From assembly GCF_001642475.1 (NCBI RefSeq), contig NW_019174083.1, positions 1 through 58,635 on the forward strand: a stretch of DNA of 58,635 nucleotides. Direction: 5' to 3'. The translations under genes and the position numbers were made by a program. Of this stretch, positions 39,947-51,897 are shown piece by piece. The notes under the pieces were generated by a model that saw only the letters and a program-made list of their open reading frames with translations, ran no database searches and was not told the origin of the DNA. The stretch comes from Fonsecaea monophora. Its lineage: Eukaryota; Ascomycota; Eurotiomycetes; Chaetothyriales; Herpotrichiellaceae. Each line of letters starts with the position of its first letter. Position 1 is the stretch's first letter.

Positions 39947-41045
39947 TTACAAGCCCAACCCCTCCGCAAAGTCCTTGCAGGTAGTACAGAAACCCCAAGT
40001 CTTTGCGCAGTTGAATTCGATACTCTCCTGACTGCTCGATGGGCTCGTGGTGGCGGCACCATCGGAGAGCAGAACCACGTCGTAGCCTTTTGTGAATGCC
40101 TAGTCGTCAACAACACCGAGATTAGCCATGAATTGGGCCTTGGTCATTCGAAGAGAGAGAGAGAGAAGGGGGCAAGAAAGGAATGGTAATTCCACTTTGA
40201 CCTACATCCTGAAGACTCCCACCCACACATTGATCCGTGTTCACTCCAGTGAAAAATAACGTCTTGATGCCCTCCTTCTCAAGAAACTCTGTGCACAAGG
40301 TGCTTTGACCCCAAAGCCCAGACATGCGGTTCTTGTGGATCCATACATCTGGTGGATTAGCCTTCTTACCGTCTGTCTCGTACGTCTGCTTCAGTTCCGG
40401 GGTCAAGTCGGCGTTCCACGTGTCACGCATCAGCAACCGTCCGCCTTGGGTCGTGTTGCCATCATCGAGGGTTACAGGGCCAATTTCACTTCCCAGTCCC
40501 TTGTAGATTCGCGGGTTCTTGCCCGACGTTTCGATCTGTGGGTCTGGGAACTCATGGCACCCCTCGTTGACACCGTGCGAGTCGACAGCTGCTTGCTTTT
40601 TCTCGACTTTGTCATAGGATTCAAACTCGCCCGCGAGGACGGTTTCGAAACCAAACGCGCGGAGAGTGCCCGGCGGCATCTCGGCGATTTCTTGGTCGGT
40701 CAAACCCCAATTCAACCAGATGATGCGGACGCCCGCTTTCCGGGCCGCCGGGATGGCGTACTTGAGAAGCTGCTGCTGTGCGACCAGGCCCTTGGAGTCC
40801 TCTGGCCGTCCGAGTTTGGGGGAGAGGAAGAAGTTCTGCATGTCGATAATGACGAGGGCCGATTTCGGCGGGTGGATGGTGATGGGGAGGGTTGTTGTCT
40901 TTACCGTATAGTTGGGAGAAGGCGTGGGTGAGGTGAGCGTGGGCGGGTGTGTCAGGTCGAACCCCGTCTTGGAGTCATAGAGCCAGAAGTTGGCATTGGG
41001 ATTGCCAACGACACCCTTGCGGTGGGTTGGATCAGTATTGTTCAT
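39947..41045 (-). CDS. Isochorismatase-family cysteine hydrolase
   Basis: Two exons, 41045-40206 and 40099-39947, around a 106-bp intron; 330 residues. Motifs: SALVIIDMQNFF (catalytic Asp), WIHKNRMSGLWGQSTLCTEF (catalytic Lys) and FFTGVNTDQCVGGSLQD (cis-peptide and nucleophilic Cys). Exon 2 continues AFTKGYDVVLLSDGAATTSP, the standard strand-helix ending of the fold. Members hydrolyse isochorismate, nicotinamide, amides or ureas; the long insertion between Asp and Lys motifs is common in fungal members of unknown substrate. The start MNNTDPTHRKG was chosen over an upstream in-frame ATG at 41165, whose leader is hydrophobic but lies next to the promoter. Probably cytosolic. Confidence 0.88.
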
Positions 41046-42049
41046 GTTTGAAGGGGCAAGTGAGGGGCGGGGTAGGTAGGGAGATGATACGAGGCTGAAG
41101 GAGAAAGGGGGTAAGGCTGCGACAAGGAGATGTAAGTAATTGACTTGGCTCAGTCTTGCAAACACCAGTGGCGGCTGTCATGGACACAGAAAGGACTGAT
41201 CTGAAAAGTAGATGGCGTTGGACAGATATAGGATGCACGACATGGTCGTATTGGTTTTGATTCTGCCCTCCGTCAAAGACAGAGACGCAGACGCAGTCGG
41301 GCAAGGATCCCAAATACCCCGCAACCATCAGAGATAAGACAAGGAATGACCTCAAACAGGAAGGAGCAGCTGCCGTGATACATTCTAGTTTGTACAATGT
41401 GCACGGTCATCTCCGTCTAGAGGTTTTGGTTTTTGGATACAAGGGGTCAGATATTCGCTATGAGGAGCGTACAAAATATACGTCTCTCTTTAATGTCTAC
41501 CAAGTACTTGTAGGTATTGGTGTTGTCTTGGTAGTGAACGACGAGCACGCGAGTCAGGTACTCCCTCCCTCCCCATTTTGGCTTGCTCTCCCGCTGCTTT
41601 TTTCCGTTCTGCTCTAACCTATCAATGGTGACGTCAAATGCCATAATACGAGCCCAAACTAGCCTCACTAGGCTTAAACAGACATGCCTCCTTCACTAAA
41701 CTGTTAGGGATGAATTCAGAGCCGTGACAGGCACTATGAGGCACCGAGAGGCTCCCACTGGGCCGGGCATCAGGCGGCGCGGTGGGCGGTAGGCGGTGGG
41801 CACGAGATCCCTGATTATTCTTACCCCACAAATTAATTGCCTTCACACCCATCACCCAAATGCGCTCGTAAATAAATCGAAAACTGTCCACAAGACTGCT
41901 GCACTCCCACCGCTTGTTGAGCTTCCAGCAGCTTGGTATTCTTATTCACTTTGCATTGACACTTTCTTTGCATAGCGTTACTCACTTCTGTATCATTGTC
42001 TTGCTCTATTGACCATTCTCCTCTCCCACATACCACTCCCGATCTCACA
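41046..42049. promoter_or_regulatory. Divergent promoter region isochorismatase / Tudor-SN
   Basis: 1.0 kb between divergent starts with no supported gene. It contains a pyrimidine-rich stretch just before the Tudor-SN ATG, usual for fungal leaders. Confidence 0.45.
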
Positions 42050-44747
42050 ATGGCCCTCCTCCAAGCTCGGGTCAAGAGCATCCTGTCAGGCGACACTTTG
42101 ATCATCACCAATGCTAAAGGAGCCGAACGAACCTTGTCTCTGGCCTACGTCAGTGCCCCGAGATTGAAAAGAGAAGGTGACGAGGTCGGTGGTATATCCC
42201 TCACGAGACCTACAAGGGCTAACAGCTAACCCTGCGCAGCCCTTTGCCTTTCAGTCCCGCGAATTCGTCCGCGAGCTGGTCCTCGGCAAGGTCATTCAAT
42301 TCCAAGTCCTCTATGCCATTCCCACCACAAAACGTGAATATGGCCGAGTCAGACTCCCGAACGGCGCTGAGTTGCCCGATCTCCTCGTCCAAGAAGGTTG
42401 GGCCAAAGTGCGCGAGGATGCTGGGAAGAAAGAGGACGATGAAGACGCCTTGGCATACCTTGACAAGCTGAGATCATTGGAGGCCGATGCCAAATCTCAA
42501 GGCAAAGGTCTGTGGGCCAAGGGTGGTCAGATCGAGAACTCGTCCGAGGTCTCCGACCCCAATGCCTTGGTTGATCAATACAAGGGCAAGAAAATCGAAG
42601 CTATCATAGAGAGGGTTTTGACAGGAGACCGCTTGATTGCTCGTCTCTTGCTCACCCCTGGCAAACACATTCAAACCATGCTCGTCCTGGCTGGAATACG
42701 AACTCCTGCGACCAAGAGAACTACGCCGGAAGGGAAAGAGGTCCCTGCTGAGCCCTATGGCACCGAAGCACACGCCTTCGTGGACGAGAGGTTACATCAG
42801 CGCAAATGCTCCGTCGAACTTCTGGGAGTGACGCCGCAAAATCAACTCATTGCAAATGTCCTGCACCCCAAAGGAAATATTGCCATGTTTCTCCTTGAGG
42901 CTGGGCTGGCTCGCTCCAACGACCAACACGTCACCTTGCTGGGCAACCAGATGGCCCAGTTCAGAAACGCCGAGAACGCAGCAAAGAATGCCAGAAAGGG
43001 CGTCTTCACCGGCGTTTCAGCATCCAAAGCCGCCGGAGTGCAGGAGGCGGACTTCACAGTCTCCAGGATTCTCAATGCCGAGACGGTCTTCCTTCGAACT
43101 CGATCTGGCGACGAACGCAAAGTGACCCTGTCCAGCATCCGTCAACCCAAGCCTTCAGATCCGAAACAATCTGCGTTCGGCGCCGAGGCAAAGGAGTTCC
43201 TCAGGAAGCGATTGATCGGGAAGCACGTCAAGGTGAGCATCGACGGCAAGAAGCCAGCTTCAGAAGGGTTCGAAGAACGCGAGGTGGCCACTGTGACTGT
43301 GGGTGGAAAGAATGTCGCTTTGACCCTGGTAGAGGCCGGTTATGCGTCTGTCATTCGGCATCGAAGAGACGACGACGATCGCTCGCCCGACTACGATGCG
43401 CTGCTTCTCGCTGAGGAATCGGCTCAGAAAGACGGTAAAGGCATGTGGTCGGACAAACCCCCTGCAGCCAAGCACTATCAGGACTATTCCGAAAGCCTAC
43501 AAAAGGCCAAGATGGAGGCATCAGTGCTGCAAAGACAGAAAAAGGTTCCAGCTGTGGTCGACTTCGTTAGGACTGGTTCTCGATTCGTGGTTCTTGTTCC
43601 TCGCGAGAATGCAAAATTGACTTTTGTTCTTTCTGGTATCCGGACGCCGAAGCCTGCCCGTCAACCTGGAGACACCGCCGAGCCTTTTGGACAGGAAGCC
43701 TACGACTTTGCCAACAGAAGATGTATGCAGCGTGACGTGGAGATCGACGTGGAGGACACCGACAAAGTTGGCGGGTTCATCGGCACCATGTATGTTGGCC
43801 GCGAAAACTTTGCACGAGCTCTATTAGAGGAAGGGCTTGCAGAAGTTCATGCATACTCGGCCGAAAAAAGCGGACATGCAAATGAGCTGTTTGCGGCCGA
43901 GAAGAAGGCAAAGGAGGCTAGGAAGGGCATTTGGCACGACTGGGATCCGAGCAAGGACGCCGACGAAGACGAAGCTGAACCTGCTTCAAATGGCACCAAC
44001 GGCACCAACGGAGAGGCAGCTCAGTCGACTTCAAGAAGAAAGGACTATCGCGATGTGATGGTGACACACGTTGACGAGACTGGAAAACTCAAGGTTCAAC
44101 AAATCGGTGCTGGCACCGCAAGCCTGACTGAGCTCATGAATGCCTTCAAGTCCTTCCATTTGAATAAGGCAAACGACCAACCACTGCCCGGGCCACCCAA
44201 GGTTGGAGACATCGTTGCTGCCAAGTTTACTGTGGACGACCAGTGGTATCGAGCGAGAGTAAGGAGAGTAGACCGTGACGGGAAGAAAGTGGATTTGATC
44301 TACCTTGACTATGGCAACTCGGAAACCGTTCCCTGGACCCGGTTGCGACCATTGACTCAACCACAATTCTCCACCCAGAAGCTCAAGCCGCAGGCGACTG
44401 ATGCCGTCCTGTCCTTCCTGCAACTTCCCACTGCTGAGCAGTATCTCCGAGACACCGTTGATTTCATTGCAGAGCAGACGGACGGCCGCGAGCTGGTTGC
44501 GAATGTGGATTACATCGCTCCGGAAGGAACGCTGCACATTTCTCTGCTTGACCCGAAGGCGTCCAACAAAATCGATGAAAGCATCAATGCAGAGGTCATT
44601 CGAGAAGGACTGGCCATGGTCCCAGTCAAACTGAAGGCGTGGGAAAGACAGTCTGCAGACACATTGGCAAGGTTCCGAGAGCTCCAGGAGGAAGCAAAGA
44701 AGGAACGAAGGGGTATGTGGGAGTATGGAGACCTGACGGAAGACTAG
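42050..44747 (+). CDS. Tudor staphylococcal nuclease (Snd1-like)
   Basis: Two exons, 42050-42184 and 42240-44747, joined over a 55-bp intron, 880 residues. Four staphylococcal-nuclease-like OB folds come first. The first opens MALLQARVKSILSGDTLI; later ones are marked by VLTGDRLIARLLL, VSRILNAETVFLRT and VVDFVRTGSRFVVLVP, with the YGRVRLPNG and PFGQEAYDFANRR patterns. A Tudor domain follows at about residues 710-770 (VGDIVAAKFTVDDQWYRARV, then VDLIYLDYGNSETVPW), ending in a partial fifth SN fold. This is the full Tudor-SN architecture at the normal length of about 880-910 residues. Family roles include RNA binding and degradation, splicing, stress-granule function and transcriptional coactivation. 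Whether nuclease activity remains is not judged from sequence. The first exon is needed for the first SN fold. Confidence 0.94.
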
Positions 44748-44857
44748 CCGGGAAGCTGCAAAAATTGGCAACGTGATCGACCAGACAAGGATTCATTGCC
44801 GCCGGAGAGAGTGCAGTGGGCATGGATACCTTATCCCGAGACTCAAAACTATCAGTA

Positions 44858-45349
44858 TCATCCATATTTTTCCCTCTGTTCAGCCCCCTCAACCTCCTTG
44901 ACCCACTGCAGTCTATGCTTCACGTTCATCTCAACCGCCGGTACCTTCTCCAGTACGCTGGCGTCGTCAAGGGTCCCCACCTGAATCACAAGAACTCCTT
45001 GCGGCCCTGGCCCATGAGGTATTGCGTAGATAGGACTCCCACATTCGGGACAGAAGGACAGGGAAAATTCAAAGCCTTCATCGACGTGTTTCGTCTTGAC
45101 CGTCTTCAACTTGCCGCTTGTAAGGGTGAATGCCTTTGCGGGAACGGTCAGGTTGAGCGACGCAACTGCACCCGTGATTTTGCGACAGGGCCGACAGTGG
45201 CATGCTTTCGTTTGCTAATTTTGCCCCTGAATATGAACATCTCTTTTGCATGTATTTAGGCATTGGGACTTTTTTACCATATCCGCGGCCTCGGAGTCAA
45301 CGTCGAGATTGAACTTGACGTTTCCGCAAAGGCAACTCCCACCGACCAT
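44858..45349 (-). CDS. GFA/CENP-V-type zinc-binding protein
   Basis: Two exons, 45349-45278 and 45214-44858, with a 63-bp intron; 142 residues. Exon 1 gives MVGGSCLCGNVKF (CxCG). Splicing to exon 2 yields QTKACHCRPCRKITGA, the CxCxxC zinc motif, and FCPECGSPIYA supplies the last CxxC pair. This is the complete Cys set of glutathione-dependent formaldehyde-activating enzyme-like (GFA, Mss4-like) proteins. The family includes an enzyme reported to form S-hydroxymethylglutathione, but most fungal members have no known substrate. The exon 1 start lies in a region where an upstream ATG (45412) is also in frame. It is convergent with Tudor-SN, 110 bp apart. Confidence 0.87.
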
Positions 45350-46350
45350 GGCTGGGATATGCGTTTGTGAGGTGAGGTAAGAGGGAGAGATGAAAGGTCT
45401 ACTTTGCGTCACAACGTTGAATCGTGAAAGGAGAGGTGAAGTCGAGTCTCAGTGTGAACTGCTGGACAATGAGGTGACTTTGGGTCTGGAGAGTTATTCA
45501 GGCGTCCCATCCAACATGAGCATCACTCAGCCCTGACGTATCTATGTCCCTCTGTGTACTGGTGTCAATCCGCAACAGCTTCGCTTGTATAGAGCGTCAG
45601 GGTCAAACGTACCGGCTCACGGCCCACAAACTCAAACAAGCCATAACTAGAATGTTTTCGGAAAGTTTACTCTCGCAAGTTTGAAAGTAAGCCCTGTGGC
45701 CCTTCAAGCAGGGCTGGTGGCGCCTCTGCATCCCAGCCTTGCCGGAACAACTGTTTGTCCGCTCATCGGGCAAGGCGCCGCACGCGAACGACACCCGATC
45801 TGGGGACAAGCGAGGATCATGCCAATTCTACTCGAATCTGCAGGGTCTCATTACTGCCCAATGACCATGCACCCAAGTCCGGCATCGCGACAGTTGTAAA
45901 AGCCAAATCCTAATCATCTTGCCGGCAGCGTGAGATCGTGTCTTGATCAAATCCACCCGCATAAAGAGATCGCACATTGTCGATGCCCTCACCCCGACCG
46001 CGTGTGAATCGGCCTTGATTTCCGCTGGAACTTGCGCATGTCCCATCCTGCACATTCCCAACCTCACCTGAACATCATCACTCGGCACCTTCGATCCTGC
46101 GACCCCTTCCCTATCTAGCGTCTTTGTGACTAGATGACGAAACCACTTGATCCTTTCTGGCCTCGGCCTTGTCGATAGCGATTCTCAGCTCCTCCGACGC
46201 AACGGCAGAAAAGCGCAAACACTTTGGCTTGGACATCATCCATTGCCATCACGGTTGCGGTGTACTGAGGCTGTCATACCCTGACCTCGGCAGCGCACAG
46301 CATTATCCTACCACAGACGGCTGCTCCAGGTCGTGAAAACAGTGGTCGCG
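45350..46350. promoter_or_regulatory. Divergent promoter region GFA protein / bur1
   Basis: 1.0 kb without supported coding sequence; it should carry both promoters and the Bur1 leader. Confidence 0.45.
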
Positions 46351-48273
46351 ATGTCCTCGGATGCAAGACACCCCCGCAAGAGCCTCGAATTCCTTGAAGA
46401 TGGCAGGCCCCGGTTCCACGGCTGCTCAAGAATCACAGAGTATGAATACATGGGGAAACTGGGCGAGGGAACTTTTGGCGAAGTGTCCAAAGCGAAGTCC
46501 AAGAGGACGGGACAGATTGTGGCGCTGAAAAAGATCTTGATGCACAACGAGAAGGATGGATTCCCCATAACCGCACTGCGGGAGATTAAGTTGTTGAAGC
46601 AACTCGACCACATCAACGTCTTGAAGCTGGCAGAGATGGCCGTCGAGCGACCCAAGAATGCGAGCAAGAAAACGAGCATGTTCATGGTGACACCGTACAT
46701 GGACCACGATCTATCAGGACTCTTGGAAAACCCCGATGTCAATTTCACCACGCCGCAGATCAAGTGCTACATGAAGCAACTCCTCGAAGGCTGCGCATAT
46801 CTCCACGAGAACAGAATCCTCCATCGAGACATGAAAACCGCCAACCTGCTCATCAATAATCGAGGCATCCTCCAGATTGCGGATTTCGGGCTGGCGCGTC
46901 CTTATGACGACGAGCCTCCCAAGCCAGGTCAAGGAGGCGGAGAAGCCACCAGAGAATACACTACTTTGGTTGTGACACGATGGTATCGGCCACCAGAACT
47001 GCTGCTCCAATTGCGCAAGTATACCACTGCGATCGATATGTGGGGAGTGGGCTGTGTCTTTGGCGAAATGTTCAAACACAAGCCCATCTTGACCGGAGAC
47101 AGCGATCTGAATCAGGCCAGATTGATCTTTGAGCTGCTGGGATCCCCTACAGAGGAGAATATGCCCGGCTGGCGAGAACTTCCTGGCGCTGATGCTATCC
47201 TGGAATTTGAACAAATGCCTCCCACGCTCACCCGTCAATTCCGCGACCTCGAGCCTCTAGCGCTCTCGCTGCTGAGCGAGCTTCTGAAGTTGGATTGGCG
47301 AAAACGAATAAACGCCATCGACGCCCTCAAACATCCTTACTTTCACTCTGCACCCTACCCAGCTAGACCCGAAGAGTTACCCTCATTTGAAGAGTCACAT
47401 GAGTTGGATCGAAAGAAGTTCAGAGATCAAAGAACGAAACGACCGCCTGCACCAGCTGGTGGCTCTGTAGGTATCGGCCCGCAGGGAGAATGGGGTATCA
47501 GCGGGAGGCCGCTCCCACCATATGAAGGAATGCGTGGTGGTGGCGGCCCACCTCCTGGTGCTCGTGCGCCGGGTGGCAGACCACCATACGCCAACGGCCA
47601 CAACACCAACCAACCCTACAACAGACGGCCTCCGGGTCCTCCTCAGAATGGTGCTTACGGCGGCGGCGGTGACTATCGAGGTGCGAATCCTTATCCTCCG
47701 CATCGTGACATGCCACCATACGACCAAGGTCATCGTCCGCCTTATGATGACTCGTACCCGCGACGACCCCCTGGCGATCATACAATGCCACCACGATTAC
47801 CACCTACAGAAGTCGACTCGTATCGCCATGGGCCTCCAGAAGTTCCCCCTTATCGTGATGACGGGCGCGGTCCACCTCTACCAAGATCTCGAGCCCCTCC
47901 TGCCACTGGTGGAGGTGCCGGCGGTCCTGCAGGTGGTGGTAATCGTGACACATATATTCCTCCATACTCGAGTGCCGACCCTCATGCCGCTCCGCCGAAG
48001 CACCGACGCAGGGACGATCGGCCTGGGTACCGTGATGGACCCCCTGACTATGGTGAACCGATACGCTATGAGGAGCCGAGTGGGAGGGAACCAGCAGACA
48101 GAGATCGTGACCGGGAGCGAAGGCCACGAAGTCGAAGTCCCGGGCGGGACTGGGAACGCGAGAGGGATGGGCACCGGGATAGGAGAGACAGAGACCGAGA
48201 CATGGGAAGAGACTACAGGGAGCGAGATAGGGACAGAGGTGGATATGGTGGACAAGACCCGTATCGTCGATAG
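46351..48273 (+). CDS. bur1: Cyclin-dependent kinase Bur1 (Cdk9/P-TEFb-like)
   Basis: 640 residues from the ATG of MSSDARHPRKSLEF; the codon six residues upstream is GTG, not a start. The kinase domain (residues about 30-340) has GEGTFGEV (glycine loop), VALKKIL (ATP Lys), PITALRE (the PSTAIRE-type cyclin helix specific to Cdk9/Bur1), HRDMKTANLL, DFGLARP and the T-loop TTLVVTRWYRPPELLLQ with its activating Thr. The WRKRINAIDALKHPYF segment closes it. The C-terminal 260 residues are Pro/Gly/Arg-rich and disordered, ending in RD/RS dipeptides like an RS domain. Bur1 with its cyclin phosphorylates Spt5 and the RNA polymerase II C-terminal domain to support elongation, in the nucleus. The neighbouring genes do not form an operon-like group. 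Confidence 0.95.
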   Translation: MSSDARHPRKSLEFLEDGRPRFHGCSRITEYEYMGKLGEGTFGEVSKAKSKRTGQIVALKKILMHNEKDGFPITALREIKLLKQLDHINVLKLAEMAVERPKNASKKTSMFMVTPYMDHDLSGLLENPDVNFTTPQIKCYMKQLLEGCAYLHENRILHRDMKTANLLINNRGILQIADFGLARPYDDEPPKPGQGGGEATREYTTLVVTRWYRPPELLLQLRKYTTAIDMWGVGCVFGEMFKHKPILTGDSDLNQARLIFELLGSPTEENMPGWRELPGADAILEFEQMPPTLTRQFRDLEPLALSLLSELLKLDWRKRINAIDALKHPYFHSAPYPARPEELPSFEESHELDRKKFRDQRTKRPPAPAGGSVGIGPQGEWGISGRPLPPYEGMRGGGGPPPGARAPGGRPPYANGHNTNQPYNRRPPGPPQNGAYGGGGDYRGANPYPPHRDMPPYDQGHRPPYDDSYPRRPPGDHTMPPRLPPTEVDSYRHGPPEVPPYRDDGRGPPLPRSRAPPATGGGAGGPAGGGNRDTYIPPYSSADPHAAPPKHRRRDDRPGYRDGPPDYGEPIRYEEPSGREPADRDRDRERRPRSRSPGRDWERERDGHRDRRDRDRDMGRDYRERDRDRGGYGGQDPYRR

Positions 48274-49122
48274 GAACGACAAAGCTTGGGATCTGGTGGT
48301 GCTGGCATAAGCACCGGGAGGAAGAACGCCCTTGCAGATTACCACCGCGTCCTGCACAGTCGTGCAGTGCATTACCACACCCCACAATGGCAATAACGGC
48401 AATTGGGATCGAACGGATTAAGATGATGACGAGAATGGGGATGAAAGGATGCCTCTTACATTTGCATAGCGAACGGCGCTGCGGGATTGGTTGAAACAGG
48501 GGAAAAGGCAGGCACAACAAACTCGACCACGGGGCGCAGCATTTAATGGTCTCTGCCATTCATACCGCATGGCGTTCACTTGGGTTGATGAAGGGCGCAA
48601 GGGCAAAAATCCAGGTTGCTGATGTGGGAAATTTGCAAAGCTGAGGGTTTTGGGAAAAAGCAAAACAAACAAACAACCATGATACCCCCCCGATCGAGTT
48701 CTTTTCATGTCCAACCCCCCCGGGCCAATAATTTTTTATTTTTCCACGGTCGAAAGAATTTTGCTTGTGGGAGATCGACAGAGAGAGCGGGTTGAAAGGA
48801 TGATGGGAGGAAGGGAGAGAGGGAGAGGGTGAGCTTTTTGGTGTATTTTCTTTCCGCCCTTTATTTTTAAGTGACGAGAGAAAATACCTATATACTTGGC
48901 TATAGCGTTGAAGATCCAATCAAGAAATCAAGAAATAAGATCCATTTTCGGGCTTTTGAGACATTCATGTCGAACAAGAGACAAGAGCACATACACTACG
49001 TATCGAGAGAGGATAGATAGAGGACACGCACACGAATACGGATACGTCCACATATGTATGTATGTATGTATGTATGTATGCTGCCGCCGAAGAATGCGAA
49101 GAATGCAAAGACTCTAAATATT
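48274..49122. other. Convergent 3' region with (TATG)7
   Basis: Contains a (TATG)7 microsatellite at 49053-49080, homopolymer runs and a GA-rich tract near 48770-48830. No gene is supported. Confidence 0.6.
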
Positions 49123-50478
49123 TCAGGTCAAGCCGGCGAACAAGTCGTCAATGGCGTTCTTCTTGCCTTTCCCACTGCTCTTTTTGGTCCTGTTGCTGCT
49201 GCTACCGCTGCTACCGCTGTTGTCTCTGGTCTTGGTCTTTCCTTCGACTCTCGTCTCCTTAGCGGCGCGGGTCGTCTGTCCTCGTGTCTCTTCGAGGAAG
49301 GTGCTGTCTGTAAGGTCGAGACCGGCCGCTCCACCAACACTACGACTGGAGCCGTGAGATGCAGTATCGGTGGCCGGATCCCTTGGGGGAGCTGTAAGAG
49401 GTGCTGATGGTGAGGGTGATGGTGCTGCTGATCTCTCGGCCTTGCGCTTGGGGTTTTTCGTGTCTGTTCCAGCGACGCGATCGGGCGCAGAACCCGCCAT
49501 GACCACTGCTCGTTCTTCCTCTCTGACAAGCGTTGCATCTCGGTCTGAAGCTCCGTCGGGCCACGTGCGGGTGGTAGGGCGGCTCGGCTGCAGGTCCTGC
49601 TGATGGTCACGTCGCTTTCGCTCAATCACTTCTCCCAAGTCGTCGCTGTCATAGGTCCTCTCCACGATCTCACCGCTCTGCAGACCCGTCACTCTGATAC
49701 TCTTGGCCGTGGGACTTCTCGCCTTGGTGGTCGCCGTATCGGATTGGCCCCCTTTTGTGGTGGTAATCACTTTTCCTCGCTGCTCAATTTGCTCATGCGG
49801 GATTGGAGTCGGCAGACCCACGCTGCTCACCACGTCAGCCAAGAGGCCTACCAACACAACTCCTAGGTGCGCGAATTGAGAATCGCTCACTAGTCCCGAA
49901 AAGCCAAGGTAAGCCCTCGGCACCAGGGTCTGACGGGCCCAGTCGGCCCAGATCTCTTTTTCCCTGCGAAGTTGCGTCTCGCGTTCGAACCTCTCCCTCG
50001 CGGCTTTTGCGTTGGCGGTGTCCTGGCCAATTCGGCCCCTCAGTGACAACTCCTCCTGCTCGATGAGGACAAGCCGGAAGACTGCTTTCCTCAACATCGA
50101 TAGGGATTTCCACCACGGTTGTGTCCGGTGCTGATTCTTGTTACGGATCCAGATTTTGTCGAGGATGGATTTGGCGAATGATAGCGTGAACTTCGACGCC
50201 CCGTTGGATGTCCCTGGAGGAGTGGGGAGGCCAGTCTCAGGTTTTGCCTGGCCAATCTGGTGACGGAGATCTCGTGGTGGGTGAGGGCCGAGGCGTCTCT
50301 TTCTGGGCATCCTTCTTGTATCTTTGGCTCGGGATCGGCCTTGAGCTTGAACGTGGCTCCCACGCTGGGGGTGTGATAGTTTTCGCCGCTTTGACTTCGC
50401 CATGTCCGCATCTGCTATTGAAGAACGACGAGCATCGGGTTGCTGTTTCTGACCCATCTTTTCACATCCTAAACACAT
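49123..50478 (-). CDS. rmp1: RNase MRP protein subunit Rmp1
   Basis: 451 residues, intronless, ATG at 50478; a second Met (MGQKQQP) is close behind and also possible. After a basic N-terminus the conserved core appears at residues about 95-150: FAKSILDKIWIRNKNQHR followed by WWKSLSMLRK. The RNxNQHR...WW pattern is the signature of Rmp1, shared more distantly with the metazoan Nepro protein. A charged linker and a helix around FSGLVSDSQFAHLGVVLVGL follow. The C-terminal 200 residues are basic/Ser-rich and disordered, ending KNAIDDLFAGL. Rmp1 is the RNase MRP-specific protein subunit that distinguishes it from RNase P and acts in nucleolar pre-rRNA processing. The protein is about twice the yeast length, mainly from the tail. 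Confidence 0.78.
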   Translation of the reverse strand: MCLGCEKMGQKQQPDARRSSIADADMAKSKRRKLSHPQRGSHVQAQGRSRAKDTRRMPRKRRLGPHPPRDLRHQIGQAKPETGLPTPPGTSNGASKFTLSFAKSILDKIWIRNKNQHRTQPWWKSLSMLRKAVFRLVLIEQEELSLRGRIGQDTANAKAARERFERETQLRREKEIWADWARQTLVPRAYLGFSGLVSDSQFAHLGVVLVGLLADVVSSVGLPTPIPHEQIEQRGKVITTTKGGQSDTATTKARSPTAKSIRVTGLQSGEIVERTYDSDDLGEVIERKRRDHQQDLQPSRPTTRTWPDGASDRDATLVREEERAVVMAGSAPDRVAGTDTKNPKRKAERSAAPSPSPSAPLTAPPRDPATDTASHGSSRSVGGAAGLDLTDSTFLEETRGQTTRAAKETRVEGKTKTRDNSGSSGSSSNRTKKSSGKGKKNAIDDLFAGLT

Positions 50479-51897
50479 TCGCGCTTCGGGTTGTCGAATT
50501 AGCGTACTCTAAAGCGGCCGCTGGTGTGGGCGCTATTATCACGCTCAACAAATGATACAAGAATAACCAGTTGAGAGGTGTAGAGTGCCACCCATTCCAG
50601 ATGGAGAAAAGGGAAAGATGGAATGGGATCAAAATGCAAGGCTTAGCGTGTCTATTTTGGCATGTTGGGCTAGTGCATAAACAGCTAGTGGTACGGATAG
50701 ACTAGTACAAAACAAGAATGGCCTGCCTTGGCCTAGCCACTTGCCTGTTTTGTGATGCATCGTCTTTCTTTCCACGACTTCTTCCAGCATCTACAATCAG
50801 TCATTCACTCACCGCCTTGGCTTCGAGTTACAGCAAGTCATGACCTGCTAGTCTGCGGCATAAAAGCAGTCGACACCAAAGATCTCCCGGCTATGTCTGA
50901 CCGCCGTTTATGAGAAAGCCGGTAGCGAATACGCACTGCGCTGTGGCCTTACTTACTACATCTGTCAGCTTACTTTCACTGCCCGACGCCCCGACACAAC
51001 AAAAGCTTGAGCAGATTGCGCTAGGTTATAGAGCAAGATTCGCGATGCTGCTTTCAGTTACCGTGCCCAGGCTCCTAAACTCGGGATGGTGTGGAGTGAC
51101 TCGTGGGACGCTTGTGAGATCTCGGATCCTTGTATCCGTCGGCCACCCAAACGCTTCCCGATGTTTCTTTTTGAGGGAGAGGCCTCCACCGGTCAAACTC
51201 ACTAGGCACGTCCTTTTGACCATCGACTGAGCCCCAGACGTGTCGGTCCAGCAGAGTATCCCTGTCGTCATAGTCGAGGACCGATACTCCGATGACCAGT
51301 TATTTGCTCATCTTGTCTAAATCATCCGTGGGATCATGGACAAGGCCGGGGCCTCCGCACTGTCACCTCAGCCGACACCAGGTCCACAGACTGTCTCGTT
51401 CTCTTCTCTAAACGTTCAAGTCCGATGGAGCGAACATGTCCTTGAACAGGAAATTGCAAATTCAACCCCGGTGGTTGGTCGGAGTGGTTGCCTATGCATC
51501 CTGCATGGGCCATTGCCCATTGTGGCCAAATCTGCTAGCACATGTGAGTTGGAGCAATGCGCACTGGCTTGACCAGAAGAATCAGGCCATGAGCCAATGT
51601 ACCCTTCTGAGAATATGACTTCCCAAATTAAATTATACGAGCACCAGCCTCCACCAGACGCCTCCCAACCGATAATGACTTGTTTCAACGCGATTCCCAA
51701 TCCCTCAGCCTTCTTGCTTATGTTGGCCGAATCAGTCACGAAAGAGGATTTCCCAAGATCTGTTGTACCTAGATATATTGCCATAGGTCCCCTGCGCCAT
51801 TTTTGTCTCTTGTCTCACTTCCATCCAAACACTCTGTCCTACAGTCTTTTTCATCTGTCCGACAGATATACCGAAAGCATACCTTTCCATCCCCAAC
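50479..51897. other. Gene-poor interval (1.4 kb) upstream of the peroxidase
   Basis: Short frames only, none with motifs or a convincing start. It presumably includes the divergent promoters of rmp1 and the peroxidase. Confidence 0.5.

Noticed and set aside
46333..46350. Upstream start for Bur1 at a GTG codon
   Set aside because: Nuclear fungal genes do not normally start at GTG and the ATG at 46351 gives a normal N-terminus.
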